Below are positions 1-11,539 of a stretch of 64,000 bases of DNA, in pieces (the first letter of the stretch is position 1; every line of letters starts with the position of its first letter). The stretch spans positions 1 through 64,000 of the forward strand of contig NCSJ02000167.1 in assembly GCA_002812745.2 (NCBI GenBank), written 5' to 3'. The DNA is from Scytalidium lignicola (taxonomy: Eukaryota > Ascomycota > Leotiomycetes). A model generated the notes under the pieces. It was not told the origin of the DNA. It saw only the letters and a program-made list of their open reading frames with translations, and did not search any database. The position numbers and the translations under genes are program-made.

Positions 1-39
1 TACTCTTTGTTAATCTTTAATCCAAGTGTATTTTATAAT

Positions 40-700
40 CCTAATTCAAGAATTTATATTTACACTTATGTTAATGACTTTCTGATTATAAACTTAAAAG
101 GCCTTTAATTTACNAACCTTGAAGGAGAAATTATATAATCTCTTTAAAATAGTTAATATAAGATTAACTATATATTTTCTAAGTGTATATATTATTTATA
201 ATTGTTAAAACAAGACTATTTCTATAATTTAAAATGTGTATATTAATAAGATTCTTAAATTTTACTATAAGTTATATATTCTTTCTTATTAAAGGACTTA
301 TTTCCTAGTATTGTCAATGCCTTCCTTATGTTACTTTATCAATTACAAAAGCTGAATATTATACTTTATTAAAGGCTTCTTAAGAAGCTATTTAACTATT
401 AAAGCTTCTTATTAAACTTTAAATAATTATAATTAATACTAAGATTATTACAACCTTAAATGGTGATAATCAAGGCTCTTTAACATTTGTTAAAATATTA
501 AAACAATCAAATTATACTAAGTACATTAATATACACTATCATTACATCTGCAAGAAGGTTTAATCTGGTGAAATTGAGTTAAACTATATACTTACCTTAA
601 TTATGGTTACTAACAACCTTACAAAGTTATTTACAACTCAGAAACATACTGATTTCCTCAAATTGTTGAATTTACAGTCTGTCAAGCTGAATACCATGAA
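40..700 (+). mobile_element. Degraded Copia-type retrotransposon, 3' part of pol
   Basis: Translating the plus strand in shifting frames recovers landmarks of Ty1/Copia pol despite many stops. Around 57-105 it reads YVNDFLI, the reverse-transcriptase YVDD box with one change. Around 328-400 it reads TLSITKAEYYTL followed by an EAI and LLK stretch, the RNase H segment usually seen as LSTTEAEY. Around 545-665 it reads GEIELNYILT and NNLTKLF, the C-terminal tail of Copia RNase H. The order and spacing match a Copia element. The region is extremely AT-rich, as expected after repeat-induced point mutation or long decay. No intact protein can be made. The 3' LTR follows at 795. Confidence 0.75.
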
Positions 701-794
701 TTAAATCCTTACAAGGCCATCAATTTTGGTGTTTTCACCATAGGAAACTTAGATCCACTTTACACAGCCTTCATATGTTCATGGTATAAGGGTA

Positions 795-1002
795 TGTTGC
801 AATATTTGGAGTTTATGGATGCCACTTCACAATGTTCTTACGGTTGCCTATACTAGGGCTTATAGATAGGGTTTACGGTAGGCTACCACTGTAGGCAACT
901 ATAGGCACCCTACGGGTGCCTGTACGACCGTAACTGTTCACCATAACGGTTTTACGGCCGTAACTCTCTGTATATATAGAATCTGCTGTAGTTGTAGACT
1001 CC
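795..1002 (+). repeat. 3' LTR of the Copia relic, truncated
   Basis: This stretch begins TGTTGCAATATTTGG and is about 95% identical to 5728-5938. It lies about 100 bp downstream of the Copia RNase H tail, where a 3' LTR belongs. Similarity to the second copy stops at about 1002, so the 3' end of the LTR is lost. Six differences between the copies are transitions in which this copy has T or A where the other has C or G. It contains a GGCACCC hairpin and a TATATATAG promoter-like stretch. Confidence 0.65.
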
Positions 1003-1099
1003 TTACGAGCCTGGGATCAAAAGTCTGTGTTTTATAGGCTATTTTAACGAGCTGATTGCGATAACCTCACATTCGAACACACCAACTTTTTAATTAATT

Positions 1100-1618
1100 A
1101 TGACTACTACTCCACCTAATCCAGAGCATCTTCCAGGCTTTGAAATCCTTACAAAACACAAGGAAGCAATACGCCAGCTTGTAAACTTTGCTGGTATTCC
1201 AATTCCAAAGTTAGAGAAGTACTACAAGCTTAGTTATTCTACAATCCTTAAAGTACTTCATTAGGCCCTCGAGACTCAACACCTGTACGCGGTGAGGGCT
1301 ACGAACCTACAGCATTCTGAGGATATGTCTGTAGAGCCAAGATTGAGCATTCATACGATCGATTTTCCGATTGATTTTCGATTACACAACCATTCCAAGA
1401 CTTTGATCAATATTACACGTCAACACGTCGAAACACAACCTTTCGAACCTCATGAAACACCACAGATAGAGATAGCACTTGCATTATATGGTTCAAAAGG
1501 AATTCCTGGCCTTTTTGATACATATTACACCTTTTTGATAGAAATGGACTTAGTGAACCCATTTTCTTGCCCGACAATTGTTTACGGATTCAAAGATTGC
1601 ATAACGCGTTGTTGACGC
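1100..1618 (+). pseudogene. Broken ORF with helix-turn-helix-like N-terminus, probably transposon-derived
   Basis: A frame opens with ATG at 1100 and runs to a stop near 1616, interrupted only by TAG at 1262-1264. The first 54 codons give a basic, helix-rich segment (EAIRQLVNFAGIPIPKLEKYY and then YSTILKVL) that resembles the DNA-binding head of DNA-transposon proteins. The rest is not recognisable and has no DDE motif. It sits directly after the truncated Copia LTR in an AT-rich, repeat-derived context. It could be the 5' part of a nonautonomous element. The family assignment is a guess. Confidence 0.35.
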
Positions 1619-2044
1619 GTCGACAGATCAACAAACAATTTCATACACGAAAAACAGTCAATCAACCTCTACTATAAACAGACATCATAACAAGGGATAG
1701 ACCCTGAGGAGAATAAAATTGCACAAAGTGCATTGTACCATACAGGAAGATGGTGGACGAAACTACGGAGTAATGGGTGTATGGGAATTTGAGTGGCTCG
1801 GGTTTAGGCTTTTGAGTAAGGCTCTATCCTTTGCCCATTTACGGGAGAATATTCTCCTGCTACTTGCAGCGCAATTCAAAGTAATAGAATGGCAAAATAA
1901 TGGGAATATTAGTGGAGGAAACCATGTACTGTAGCCCGAGGAGTCTCTACAGACGCCTATAAATTAGGAGGTCAAATAAAGAGTATGATTGTAAAAAAAA
2001 AAAAAAGAATATTAGTATTTTCTTTTATGATTTTTGAGACCAGA

Positions 2045-2225
2045 TAAGGAGAGAATAGTACCCGAAGGCGTTAATGTAGCCAAATGTGAAGAACATGACA
2101 GCAAAACAACCTAGTACAGCAAGCCATGCTTGTCGACCGCCTTCGGGATAGGTGATGGTTGGTTTTGGAGCAGGTTGTTGGGCTTCCTGGTCTGTAAGGC
2201 TAACTTCTTTGTCCGAAGAGTCCAT
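2045..2225 (-). pseudogene. 5' fragment of an MFS monocarboxylate-type transporter
   Basis: The minus strand from 2225 encodes about 60 residues ending in a transmembrane helix: a charged N-terminus, YPEGGRQAWLAVLG, then FGYINAFG. This is the usual start of fungal MCT/SLC16-like transporters, just before and within helix 1. The frame then meets a possible GT donor (GGGTACTATT). The expected remaining eleven or so helices are not found in the 2 kb downstream, which is repeat-derived and carries a 14-bp A run at 1993-2006. I read it as a gene truncated by an insertion or deletion. Confidence 0.6.
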
Positions 2226-3215
2226 GCTGTTGGTTGAACTGATTTATTTTGCTCAAGGATGGCTGGGATACAAATTCAATATACATATATACAACCGTGA
2301 AGACAAGATCAGGGGAGAAGAGGGATAGTTTATAGAATATACTAGAGGAAGTAGATAATGGTTGTGATGCAGAGTATATTCTAGCGACGAGATTGAGGAT
2401 TCATATATCTAGCAAGGACAATCATTTCGGATATCACTAGAAGGGGATAACGCATAGTATTCCTCATTGAAACCTAATGTTGCAGACTCGGTCTTAAGAG
2501 CGTCGTATTCGAAAAAGCGAAGACTTTCCAATGGGGATGTATAGCTCGGAGTTAATTCTCTAAAAGCGGCTAGAGGAATGGGTGTAGAGCTGACTTTACC
2601 AGATTAGAAGTAGTACAAACCGCCACTTAGAAGTGGTTTAAGCACTGCACTCGGCTTTGCACATAACACAGGGAGCTTTTTCATAGACTTTGATTTTGTG
2701 GGAACCAGGCTCCTTCTAGGCGCTCTAGGAGCTATAAATGCCCCAGCGATAGAAAAAAGCTCAAGGAACCTCCTAACTACGGCTAACCAAGGAGCATGTG
2801 ACTGTCCTAGGACCCCACCAATGTGGGTGACCGCAGTGGACTGTACAAGGCGTTGTAACTAACTACAATAAAGCTAACTAATAAATAGAGAGAGTCTATG
2901 GTGACTGTAAGCCCATAGGGGCAATGGTGGTGGGTGGGCGAAAAAGCCGTTGTGTTAAATTGTGAAAGACTTGAGTAGAGAGCAAAGGGGGAACAGACGT
3001 TCCTTATATGCTTTGTGTTGGTGCTTAGACCCCTTTACTCATCATATGGACAGAGTTTGAGATAAATATTTATCCTCAGGTAGGGCGGATTTTTATTCTC
3101 TTTTAACGTCCTTTATTGCTATTCTGCCCAACAGCGTTTGATCCACTCCAAGATTCTATTTATCGGCTATCAAACCTCAATTGCTTGGAAAAGACAGCAA
3201 ATGTATATCATCTAG
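2226..3215. other. Gene-free stretch between MCT fragment and HET gene
   Basis: It would contain the old promoter of the truncated transporter and the 3' flank of the HET gene. I see no coding frame or clear repeat structure. The stretch 2640-2830 is less AT-rich than its surroundings but matches nothing I recognise. Confidence 0.5.
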
Positions 3216-5005
3216 TTACAACCGTACATTCTGGAATTCATGGTCGCCATGGGTAGTCGTGGCCGTCATGACGCATTTGTCGCAGTAATCAAAGTCAGGA
3301 CAGACAATACATCTGAACCGTGCCTCAGTGATGTACTGTTACTAGACCATCAGCATTTCTCTTTTCAGAAAGTATATCAGATCAATAGATGATCACTTAC
3401 ACGCTCGCATCCGTCACAGATGTGATCCTGGTTTGCGCTCTGCTGTCCACTTTCCAAGTTTTTAATCTCCAACGTCCATACTATCTGACCGTTGATAATC
3501 TGCTCTTCCATAGATATACTCCAGGGATATACGTCGTGATATAATCCGGTCATTCTATCTCCTTTGTAAAGGAAATCCGTTTTTTGATATATCCACGACG
3601 GATCCATTTGGCCGGCGAATGATTTTGGATTAAGCAGCCCGGAGCCACTCAATAGGTTGCCTCCAAATTGACAAACAGGATTGAAATCATTGTCAAACCC
3701 CAGTTTTAGTACTCGACCTTGAGAATTGTGCCTGTACCATATCGTTCCTGCGGTTCCATTTTCACCTGTTGGTATTTTAAGAATTCGTTCATCATCATTC
3801 CATTTATTCCACGAAGTTACTTCAGAAAACTCAGGCGGAACAACATTCGTTGTACTAGTACTATCTTCCTCAGGTAGTTTTCGAATCCAAAATCCATACA
3901 TCCGGTCCATTTCTGGAGGAGATAGCCGAATATTTTGTCGAACGTAGATGGTTCTGTATTGGGCCTTCGCAGCTAGTCTGGACTCGAAAGTTTGTCTTTC
4001 TTTTCCTTCTAAATGGATCCTAGCATACTGGTTATTAATCTTGGGGAGAATCTCTAAGAAGATCCCAATTCTACTGTTTGGGGTATCCTCTAGTTCACAA
4101 TCGAGTGCTGCGAAATATTTTTCCATCGCCCAGGCAATCATGGGCATTTGTATTGACAAGCCCATGTTAGTAATTGAGTACGGAATTCGGTTCCATTTCG
4201 ACGGTGAAGGGACAATGTTACCACAATCAGTAAAATCCGAAGGTGAGCTTGCTAAAAGACCCTGGTAGGTCTTGCTATTCTTTTTCCAGGCAAAGAGAGA
4301 CTGATCATCTGAGTTTTTCAAAATCTCTTCCTGGAGCCGTATAAATGCTCGGTCACCTTCTCCATACAACATAGGCATATTAACCCCAAATATTCCCAAA
4401 AGACTATAAGCCATATCTTCGATCCTCGTCGTTGTCCGCTTAGATGCCCACGTCATCCTCTTAGCAATACTGAAACTTTCAGGATCCACGCCTTCGAGCG
4501 CTAGCAGATCGATACCTGCCACGTTTGAAATCACATATTTCAAGCTCTCTTTAGATCCAAGACTTTTCCAGTCGGCATTATAAAACTCCACATTTTGAGG
4601 TGCAATGAGCTCTTGCAATGTCCAACCTCGCGTAAACCAGACACTTTGTTCGAAACTCGAATCATCCAAAGCTTCGCGACTCTGCACATCGGCCATATAT
4701 GCATAGCATACTTCTGCATTTTGATACCATCTGTACATTGAATTGATGGCTTCTGTCAGTTCGGCGCTACTGCTTTTATCAATACAGCAGGTGTCGATCC
4801 AAACGTGCTGCAACCCATCCTTGACAGCCTGCTCGCAACATGATTTAAGTTTGGCGTACCCTAACTTCCCCGTTGCGTTTTTATTCTGCATATCACTAAA
4901 AGTCACTTCCTCATCGAGCCATCTATGAGAAAGTATTGCATATTTTGGGGTTTGGCTGTCAAAGAATTCTTCAAGCTCTAAAGTCGTCGAGTTGAGAAGC
5001 CGCAT
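3216..5005 (-). CDS. HET-domain protein with C-terminal ZZ zinc finger
   Basis: Heterokaryon-incompatibility (HET, PF06985) proteins trigger cell death after non-self recognition on hyphal fusion. Exons are complement 3401-5005 and 3216-3335, with an intron of 65 bp (GTAAGT...CAG), giving 574 residues. The start was set at the MRLLN methionine, the usual first residues of this family, rather than 10 codons upstream. HET motifs are ILSHRW (24-29), WIDTCCIDK (69-77) and GWTLQELIAP (127-136). A DUF8212-like segment around YGEGDRAFIRLQEEI follows. Exon 1 ends inside CDGCER (530-535). Exon 2 continues with RFRC, C-x2-C and HGDH, completing a ZZ-type zinc finger (about 530-570). No NACHT or WD40 region is present. 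The gene appears intact and lies between two Copia LTR copies. Confidence 0.88.
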
Positions 5006-5035
5006 GATGATTAATAAACTCCACTTTGACCACAA

Positions 5036-5727
5036 TGAGAGCGGGAATCAATGATGGAAGGGAGGGGTACTTTGATTGTACAACATATACTATATTTAGA
5101 ATAAGTAAAGCTGAGATAATAATAAATGAAGTGTTAGATAGGTAGGAAAATACTTCTACACCCAAAGAGTTATTCCTTAGCTCTTGGTGGGGGATAGAAA
5201 CACTACAAATCCTCTTTGGGGATAGTTTCTAGGCTACAACATAAGCATAAATCTATACCATATACCAGAATTATGAGATAATCTAATTAGTTTTAGCAAT
5301 CAATCATACAGATGGAAACCGGTGAACTAAGAATAGTTTCTATTTAAGACATACAAGACCTTTATCTGAATTTAACTCAATTCAACTACGTTGGTACACT
5401 TCACGCATTGTTCCAATAAGCTTGTCATATCATGCTGTATGAGTAGTTTACAGACTTCGGTCCTAATGGACGAACAGGGGGCTCATGCGTGATTGCTTAC
5501 AATGTCAACCTTCTCAATGCACTTTGCTATGTGTTTAATACTAGTCCGATTTTATCCAACCTCTTAAGTCTACCCCGAATCTCAACCACGCTCGTAAAGT
5601 TGTTTGAACTTTGATTTGATTATTTGATCTTCTCATCCTTGAGGCGAATCTTTCAAAACTCGGATTAAAGGCTTTAGATTGTAATTTTGTGCTTCCAAAA
5701 TTTGGAGTAATTCTTGGTCTTTGGTCT
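5036..5727. other. Upstream region of the HET gene
   Basis: The stretch is AT-rich and noncoding and would hold the HET gene promoter. I found no recognisable gene. Confidence 0.5.
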
Positions 5728-5986
5728 TGTTGCAATATTTGGAGTTTACGGATGCCACTTCACAGTGTTCTTACGGTTGCCTATGCTAGGGCTTACGGAT
5801 AGGGTTTACGGTAGGCTACCACTGTAGGCAACCATAGGCACCCGTAGGGTGCCTGTACGACCGTAACTGTTGACCATAACGGTTTTACGGCCGTAACTCT
5901 CTGTATATATAGAATCTGCTGTAGTTGTAGACTCCTTAAGCAATCAATACAATAGTGGTTCTGTATTCCTGCGTTTCCAGTCAACA
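5728..5986 (+). repeat. Probable solo Copia LTR
   Basis: The segment starts TGTTG and ends CAACA, the short inverted termini typical of Copia LTRs. Its first 210 bp are about 95% identical, in the same orientation, to the truncated LTR at 795. It holds a GGCACCC/GGGTGCC hairpin and a TATATATAG stretch. The surrounding sequence is not pol-like, so it looks like a solo LTR. I could not find matching 5-bp target duplications (GGTCT before, ATGTT after), so the ends may be slightly off. Confidence 0.6.
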
Positions 5987-6972
5987 ATGTTTCCTCAGAT
6001 ATTATTTCTTAGAATCAGCTTCCTCTGTGTTTAGCATCTTAAGATAGTCGCTTCAAGCCTTATGTTTCCTTGATACCTAATTGTATTACAATCTAATTCC
6101 TAACTAGATCATCCATTCCCTTGGTTAATAGGTATTACATGTAACTTTTAGTAGTGAAGTATAACTAAATAAACAAAATTGTGAGAAATATTGTTATATT
6201 ATAATCATATGTCTGGTCAGATGTATATCTCTGTTATAAATATTCAGAATCAAATAATCAATATATTACATTTTGATCAAGGAAGAAAAGGTGAGTGAGA
6301 AACAAGACACTGGTGGACTTCATAAACGATGTAGAGCATTCTTCTATGAAGGGAGCTATCGCAAAAAAATATTTACATTATATAATTAATTATTTTGCAA
6401 TACTGAGATTTTATTTTATTTTTCAACTAGTTTAACTCACTAAAGTTGTTTGATAGAATATAAGACAATCTCGTTCGTATATTTAGTTAATATGTGTTAA
6501 ATCCACTATGTATAATTATTAAGTTGAGCTTGAGGGTGGACTTAAAAATAACTTGAGATGTTGAGTTATTCGTAAACATATTAATTAATTCATAATATTT
6601 AATAATTTAGCCTTTAAACTTACGAAATTTCCTCTAAGTTTTATATTATAATATACATGTAGTTAACAGGCTCGAAATGTATGATATAGTGAATTTATAG
6701 CAGCTTACGTATTTCTTGTGATAAAAAAAAATATAATGTGCATTCACTATAAAAGATATAATCGCTGATTCGAGCAATAAATTATGTTAAACGTGATATT
6801 TATGCTTAGATAAGTTCTTCGCTATCAGTTTATCAGCCATGTATAAGCATTTGTTGAAAATTTAAGTAACGTCTTCCCACTACTTGGTATTGACTTCCGA
6901 ATCGCCATGATTTTATATCCGTATATACTAAGTGTTGGAAGGATACAATGTACGCAGGCACACAGTATATGT
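5987..6972. other. AT-rich gene-free stretch
   Basis: There is no coding frame. Base composition and short A/T runs suggest decayed repeat, but no family can be recognised. Confidence 0.5.
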
Positions 6973-7100
6973 AGTACCAGTATTTACCAGCCAACCGGAC
7001 ACAATCGGACACTATGGCCGGTTATGCCTCAATTTATGCTTTAAATGTGTGTAGTGTCCGACTGAGCGCTCTGTCCGATTGGCTAGTAAGTACTGGTACT
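6973..7100. mobile_element. Palindromic MITE-like element
   Basis: Left arm AGTACCAGTATTTACCAGCC pairs with the right arm, whose reverse complement is AGTACCAGTACTTACTAGCC. The match continues through CGGACA, 29 bp with about 3 mismatches, followed by a second matching CGGACACTA block closer to the centre. Total length is about 128 bp with no coding capacity. This is the structure of a small nonautonomous inverted-repeat element or foldback. No clear target duplication could be assigned. Confidence 0.6.
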
Positions 7101-7578
7101 GGGTGTATAGGACTTCATCCCACTTCTGTAAAGAATCAAGTCGTCAACTCCATTTATACATTACGTGTTCTAGATTCGTGATGAATGGCGTGTTTTGTAC
7201 TGTATTTGTGTTACTGCGGCGCAGTTCTGACGGCTGCTAGGCTATCTTTATATTACTTTTTGGACTTGTTCCTGCAGCCATTCAAGTTCAAACCTCCAAC
7301 CGTGTCTTAATCTGAGGCGCTGGTTGTTGCCGCTATTGGGCTTGTTCAACCCCAAACTAATTAATATCTAAATTTAAATATGGTATTTTAGCGGTTTGGG
7401 GAGTGAGACGAGACCACNTTTTTAGTTGGTCTAGGTATCGTTTGTATACTAAATTTGGCGCGCGTTTACACAAATACTGGTAGGCATATTCCGTAAGCGG
7501 TACACGAAGAAAATATTTCTAAAATAAGAAGTGAAAGTTATTGAATAAGGAGCGGTAAACTAACGGAATTGGCAAGTT

Positions 7579-7830
7579 TCAAAACGGAACCGTAATTAAT
7601 GAACCGTGAACATCCAAATCAATATCACTTTCATATTCATCATCGCCATCGTTATCATCTTCAGGGCCAGTAATTCTATCCACGCCCACCTCCTCATCAA
7701 TCGTACCATCATCCATCTTATAAGCAACCCTTTTGGCTAGCCTACAATTGACACAGGCTGGCCATCATGCCTTTCATAAAAGCAAGTCGCTCTCCACATA
7801 TCTACCAAGGAAATCTTTCCCAAGATCCTC
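7579..7830 (-). pseudogene. Degenerate acidic C-terminal reading frame, unknown
   Basis: The minus strand reads a basic Cys pair (ACVNCRLAKR), then a strongly acidic stretch (GPEDDNDGDDEYESDID), ending at TGA 7579-7581. Upstream in the same frame are two stops and then EDLGKDFLGRYVESD. The composition looks like a real former C-terminus, perhaps of a transposon or regulatory protein, but I cannot name a family. Confidence is low. Confidence 0.25.
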
Positions 7831-9107
7831 AATAATCGAAGAGATACTATGCTATGAGGTAATATTCAAGGATAAATCACTTGAAACATTTTGACGTAAT
7901 GAATGCTAGAAGTTTGCTGCACTTCTCTGAAGTGAATTTATTTTAATTTTGTTATAGATCTCTTTGCATGCCTCATCCGTTATTGAAAGTCACTCGGGTG
8001 CCTTGGGTTAGGACAGTAAGATTTTTGTCATAATAATCTTTTCATCCATAGTGACTCTCATGGTATGCTATTTGATGACTTAATTTATATATCCCGAAAT
8101 ACTGTAATATGAGCTTGGTAGCAGGCTACTAAATGTGCAATAGTAGGGTGATGGTGATAAAATGTATATTTGCAATTAAGTACAGTTTCCGCCAGTTATG
8201 TATAAACTGATTACTCAAATGACCAGTCCCTGATGGTCCAATAATATTATTCACCTCCTCACATATTCAACCTTAACTCACATTTAGACGCCCCATCAAC
8301 TTCTTGTTTTAGATGGCGTATCTCTTGTTATGCCACAGGAATATTTACTCTTCCTAATCATCACCCCACGTGAGCAGCGCCGCCTTGCTCAGGCTCGACA
8401 CAGGGCCGGCTCAGCTTCAGCTCAGGTTTACTCCGGCCTGCTTCCCTATTCACATGTCTTATGAGAAATCATTAACTTTTAACGGGAGCCCCGAAAGGCC
8501 CTTCTATTCCTAGCTAGAGATCCCAAATATTGCTCTTGTACTCGTATACACATGCTGTAGATACAAAGACAGGGAGTCCATCTTTGGCCCCCTTATGCGT
8601 TTTAATCCAGGGCTGTTTAATCTAAAACTGGCCCTCGCATCTTTCCTTCTCTTCTCACCCATCCTTTGTGTTTGCTTTGATGCTCGTGCTGTACGAAGAC
8701 ATTCTACTGGCAATACTGTAAGCAGCTGCGTAGTCCAGATGGTGAGAGACGACATCTAACGCCAGTCGAGATGCTCCATCAGCGACGAAAATTTACAGTC
8801 CCCGGTCAATAAATTCCTAACGCAAGTAGGAACTACCTAGGTCGTGTCCATCAACCACACCACGGCTAATCAAGAATATGAGGCTCAATAAGCATAGGTA
8901 GGTGACAGCATTCTGATGCCTTGGCGCTGCAGGCTTTAGGAACGCAATGCGCCAAGGCACGGCTGTGCCCAACACAGCGAGCCTGCACGATTCCTAAACG
9001 CACAATGAGAAATGATGCACAGAAAGTAGGCAGCAAAAAGCAGCCAGGCGTTGTGGGAGAAAGATATATAGGCTACGGGCTACGTCTTTCGTGCCTAAGC
9101 TACAAGA
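7831..9107. other. Gene-free stretch before the zinc-finger pseudogene
   Basis: There is no convincing gene. The section 8340-8450 is GC-richer. The short reading frames here lack family features and codon regularity. Confidence 0.45.
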
Positions 9108-11539
9108 ATGTCGAGCCTACTCTCAAATGCCTCGGGCGGGTCATACCCGATGGAAGAACCAGCATTTGAAGTTATTGAGGAGTTTAATGAGTAAGTGCCG
9201 CCCATCTCAACATGAGCATTTATCAGGCGTCTTATACCAACCGAATACCTCTAGTCACCGTGTCGAGCGAAAATTTCCCTTTGGCCGTGACGAGTTCCAA
9301 CACCATAGTGATGATGCTCCCACAAATTAGGACTTCTCCCTTTACAAGAATTTGGCTTTGGGGAAGCTTGTTTTGATCTGGAGTTGAGTTCTATGCGACA
9401 CGCTTGCTCTTACAAAATACGACTATGAAATTAATTTGTTGCCCCTTCTACCACAGTACACTTTTCTCAAACGGTATTTGTTGGAATTAGCAGTTTCAAC
9501 CTCCCACGAGAATGCCAAATCTTTGAGGCTCCTTACCGAACATTTCCTTCTCGACCGAAAACTTTTCAATGGAATCAATCTCAAGTACCTCTACGGCCAA
9601 GGCATTATCTCGACAGAACACTGGCAGGATATGCAGCACTTTTCAACCTTGAACGATCTATGAGTGATAGATGACGCATTTCAGAAACATTATTATTCCA
9701 AGGCCAAAGAAACCGATGATAGCGATGAGGATAGTGATGCCGCGAGCTCTCCTTCTCAGAAAAATGATAGATATCGCAGCGCTGCCGTAGAAGACAAACA
9801 GGAAGAATGCACAAAGTCCTCATGCGCAAGAGAATCAGCAGACCATCAAGTCCTGAGGACGATCGAGAACCTTTTTGATAAACTCTCTGACGTGGGCGAT
9901 TACTCCTATGATGATGGCCCCATCGACTTCGGAACGTCTTACATCTGGGAACTCCATGAGTCTTGTGGGGTTAGCCAGGCAGAGAAGGATGTTTTGGCCC
10001 ATATTTGCGAATCCGAGACTGGGCGTAGGATCAGCTCTCTTATTTTCAACTCGAACTTGAGGGTTATTTCCTTCTTAGAAGGTTATCGGATTATATTTCA
10101 CAACCAGGCCAATATTCCAGTTCCCACGACAAGCATACGCCGTCTGCATACGCAAGAAAAAGAGGAGTTCCTTACAGCAAGGCTTCATAGTGCATTCAGA
10201 AAAGAAAGATTTGGGTATGAGTTGAGGCGATTCAAGCGGGACTGGCAGGCAGCAGGCCACCAAAAAGTTACGCCTACAGGCATGAGGTCATTCGGGTTTG
10301 CTCACCAGTGGTACCACAAAGCCTGGAACACAGGTATAGCTGCAATATGGGGATTCCTCCGAGGAAAATTACCACAAAATCTTGAGCAAATATTTCGCTT
10401 ACTCTAGGTAGCCCATGCTATGGGCTTGCAGGATCCAACCAATCCAGATTTTCGAGCTAGCTTTGCTAGTGACTTGGACCGCTGGAGGACCATTGTACCG
10501 GAGGATGATATCTCACTGTTTGATACCATTAGAGAGAGGTTTTGGGAGAAGACCTTCCACAAAGTTCAATCGAATATGGTGCCAATCAGAATCTCCTTTA
10601 TCTTCAACAACTGCTTTCTGGGCTGATCTCTGGTAATCCACTGGCTGAGATTTCCACAGAAAACGAACAGGAAGATCCCCAAACTGGCGCTGAGGGGTTA
10701 CGTGTTGAAGACGTCTTCAATTCTAGCCTTGATGTGGCGCCGCATCTGCTTAGTATTATTGAAGAACCGAGGGCGTATCCTCATACCAGGAAGCTGCCGA
10801 TCTGCTGGAAAGCGGCAGAGCCAGTCATCATTCTGGTGATGTCGGGAGCTATCTTTGAGTCTTTATTTTCATTCTTGTTAAGTGAGTATGCCGTGCTGTT
10901 CTTGGAAGCGACTGACATGTTGTTACCTACAGTCTTCCATGGATTCGCTTCACCATTTCTCTCCTCCCAACTGATTTCACCGAGGAACCTATGTTTCGCG
11001 AATTTCGAAGAGCACAATTTGCACATACTTTTCTTGTATTTAGGTCTTTCGGTTTCATCCCTTTGGCAGGAAGCTAAAGATCTCGATAATGGGACAATAT
11101 CGTCGTACACCTTTCCCCAAACTGTACAGGAACAGGCTGTGCACCCAATGGAGGATACTCTGGCTACGTCTGTGATTGCGCAGCCAGCGTATACTCATAG
11201 GTAAGGAATTACCTCTGCATATGCTCGTGTGACGAGCTCACCTTCCTTTGCTTCTATAGTGCTGAACGATCCCCGACTGCGGAATCGTCAATTGCATCAA
11301 CTCTACCAATGAGACAGAACCACAGGGCTGATAGCCTACGATGCCGACGATGCAGCAAGAGGTTTTCGAACGTCTGTAATTGCAACAGACATATCCGATT
11401 TGACTGCGATCGACGAGCGCAATTCCCGTGCCGTAACCCTGGGTGCAAGACGGTCGCCACGAGGAAGGCTTACCGGGATAAGCATGAGAAGTTGAACTGT
11501 CCTCAAAGGCAAGGAATTGAGGATTGGATACCAAGTTGA
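9108..11539 (+). pseudogene. Decayed C2H2-like zinc-finger protein gene
   Basis: The remains read as one long gene. A start with a short exon (MSSLLSNASGGSYPMEEP, 9108-9190) ends at a GTAAGT donor. A single frame then runs from about 9436 to 10626, broken by TGA at 9661 and TAG at 10405. It carries segments such as HICESETGRRI, AFRKERFGYELRR and WYHKAWNTGI. Between about 10545 and 10580 the frame shifts by one base. A hydrophobic segment follows (FESLFSFLL, then LPWIRFTISLLP in another frame). The last exon, after an intron 11203-11260, has two C2HC/C2H2-like fingers: CRRC...H...C and CRNPGC...H...C (11345-11505). The region resembles uncharacterised fungal proteins with a C-terminal finger pair. 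Stops and shifts cannot be removed by plausible introns (the gaps would be 21-24 bp). Confidence 0.6.

Noticed and set aside
1719..1934. 71-codon plus-strand frame
   Set aside because: No domain, atypical start and repeat-derived surroundings; most likely chance.
795..5986. The two LTR copies as the ends of one complete retrotransposon
   Set aside because: The interior holds an intron-containing HET gene on the opposite strand and no pol, primer-binding site or gag, so the copies belong to separate insertions.
8921..9330. Overlapping 79-82 codon frames
   Set aside because: They only overlap exon 1 of the zinc-finger pseudogene or repeat-like sequence and show no family features.
9661..10430. 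Very short introns (21-24 bp) that would remove the stops in the zinc-finger gene
   Set aside because: Too short for fungal splicing; stops are better read as mutations.
10781..11110. 109-codon antisense frame
   Set aside because: Lies opposite the pseudogene and has no independent features.
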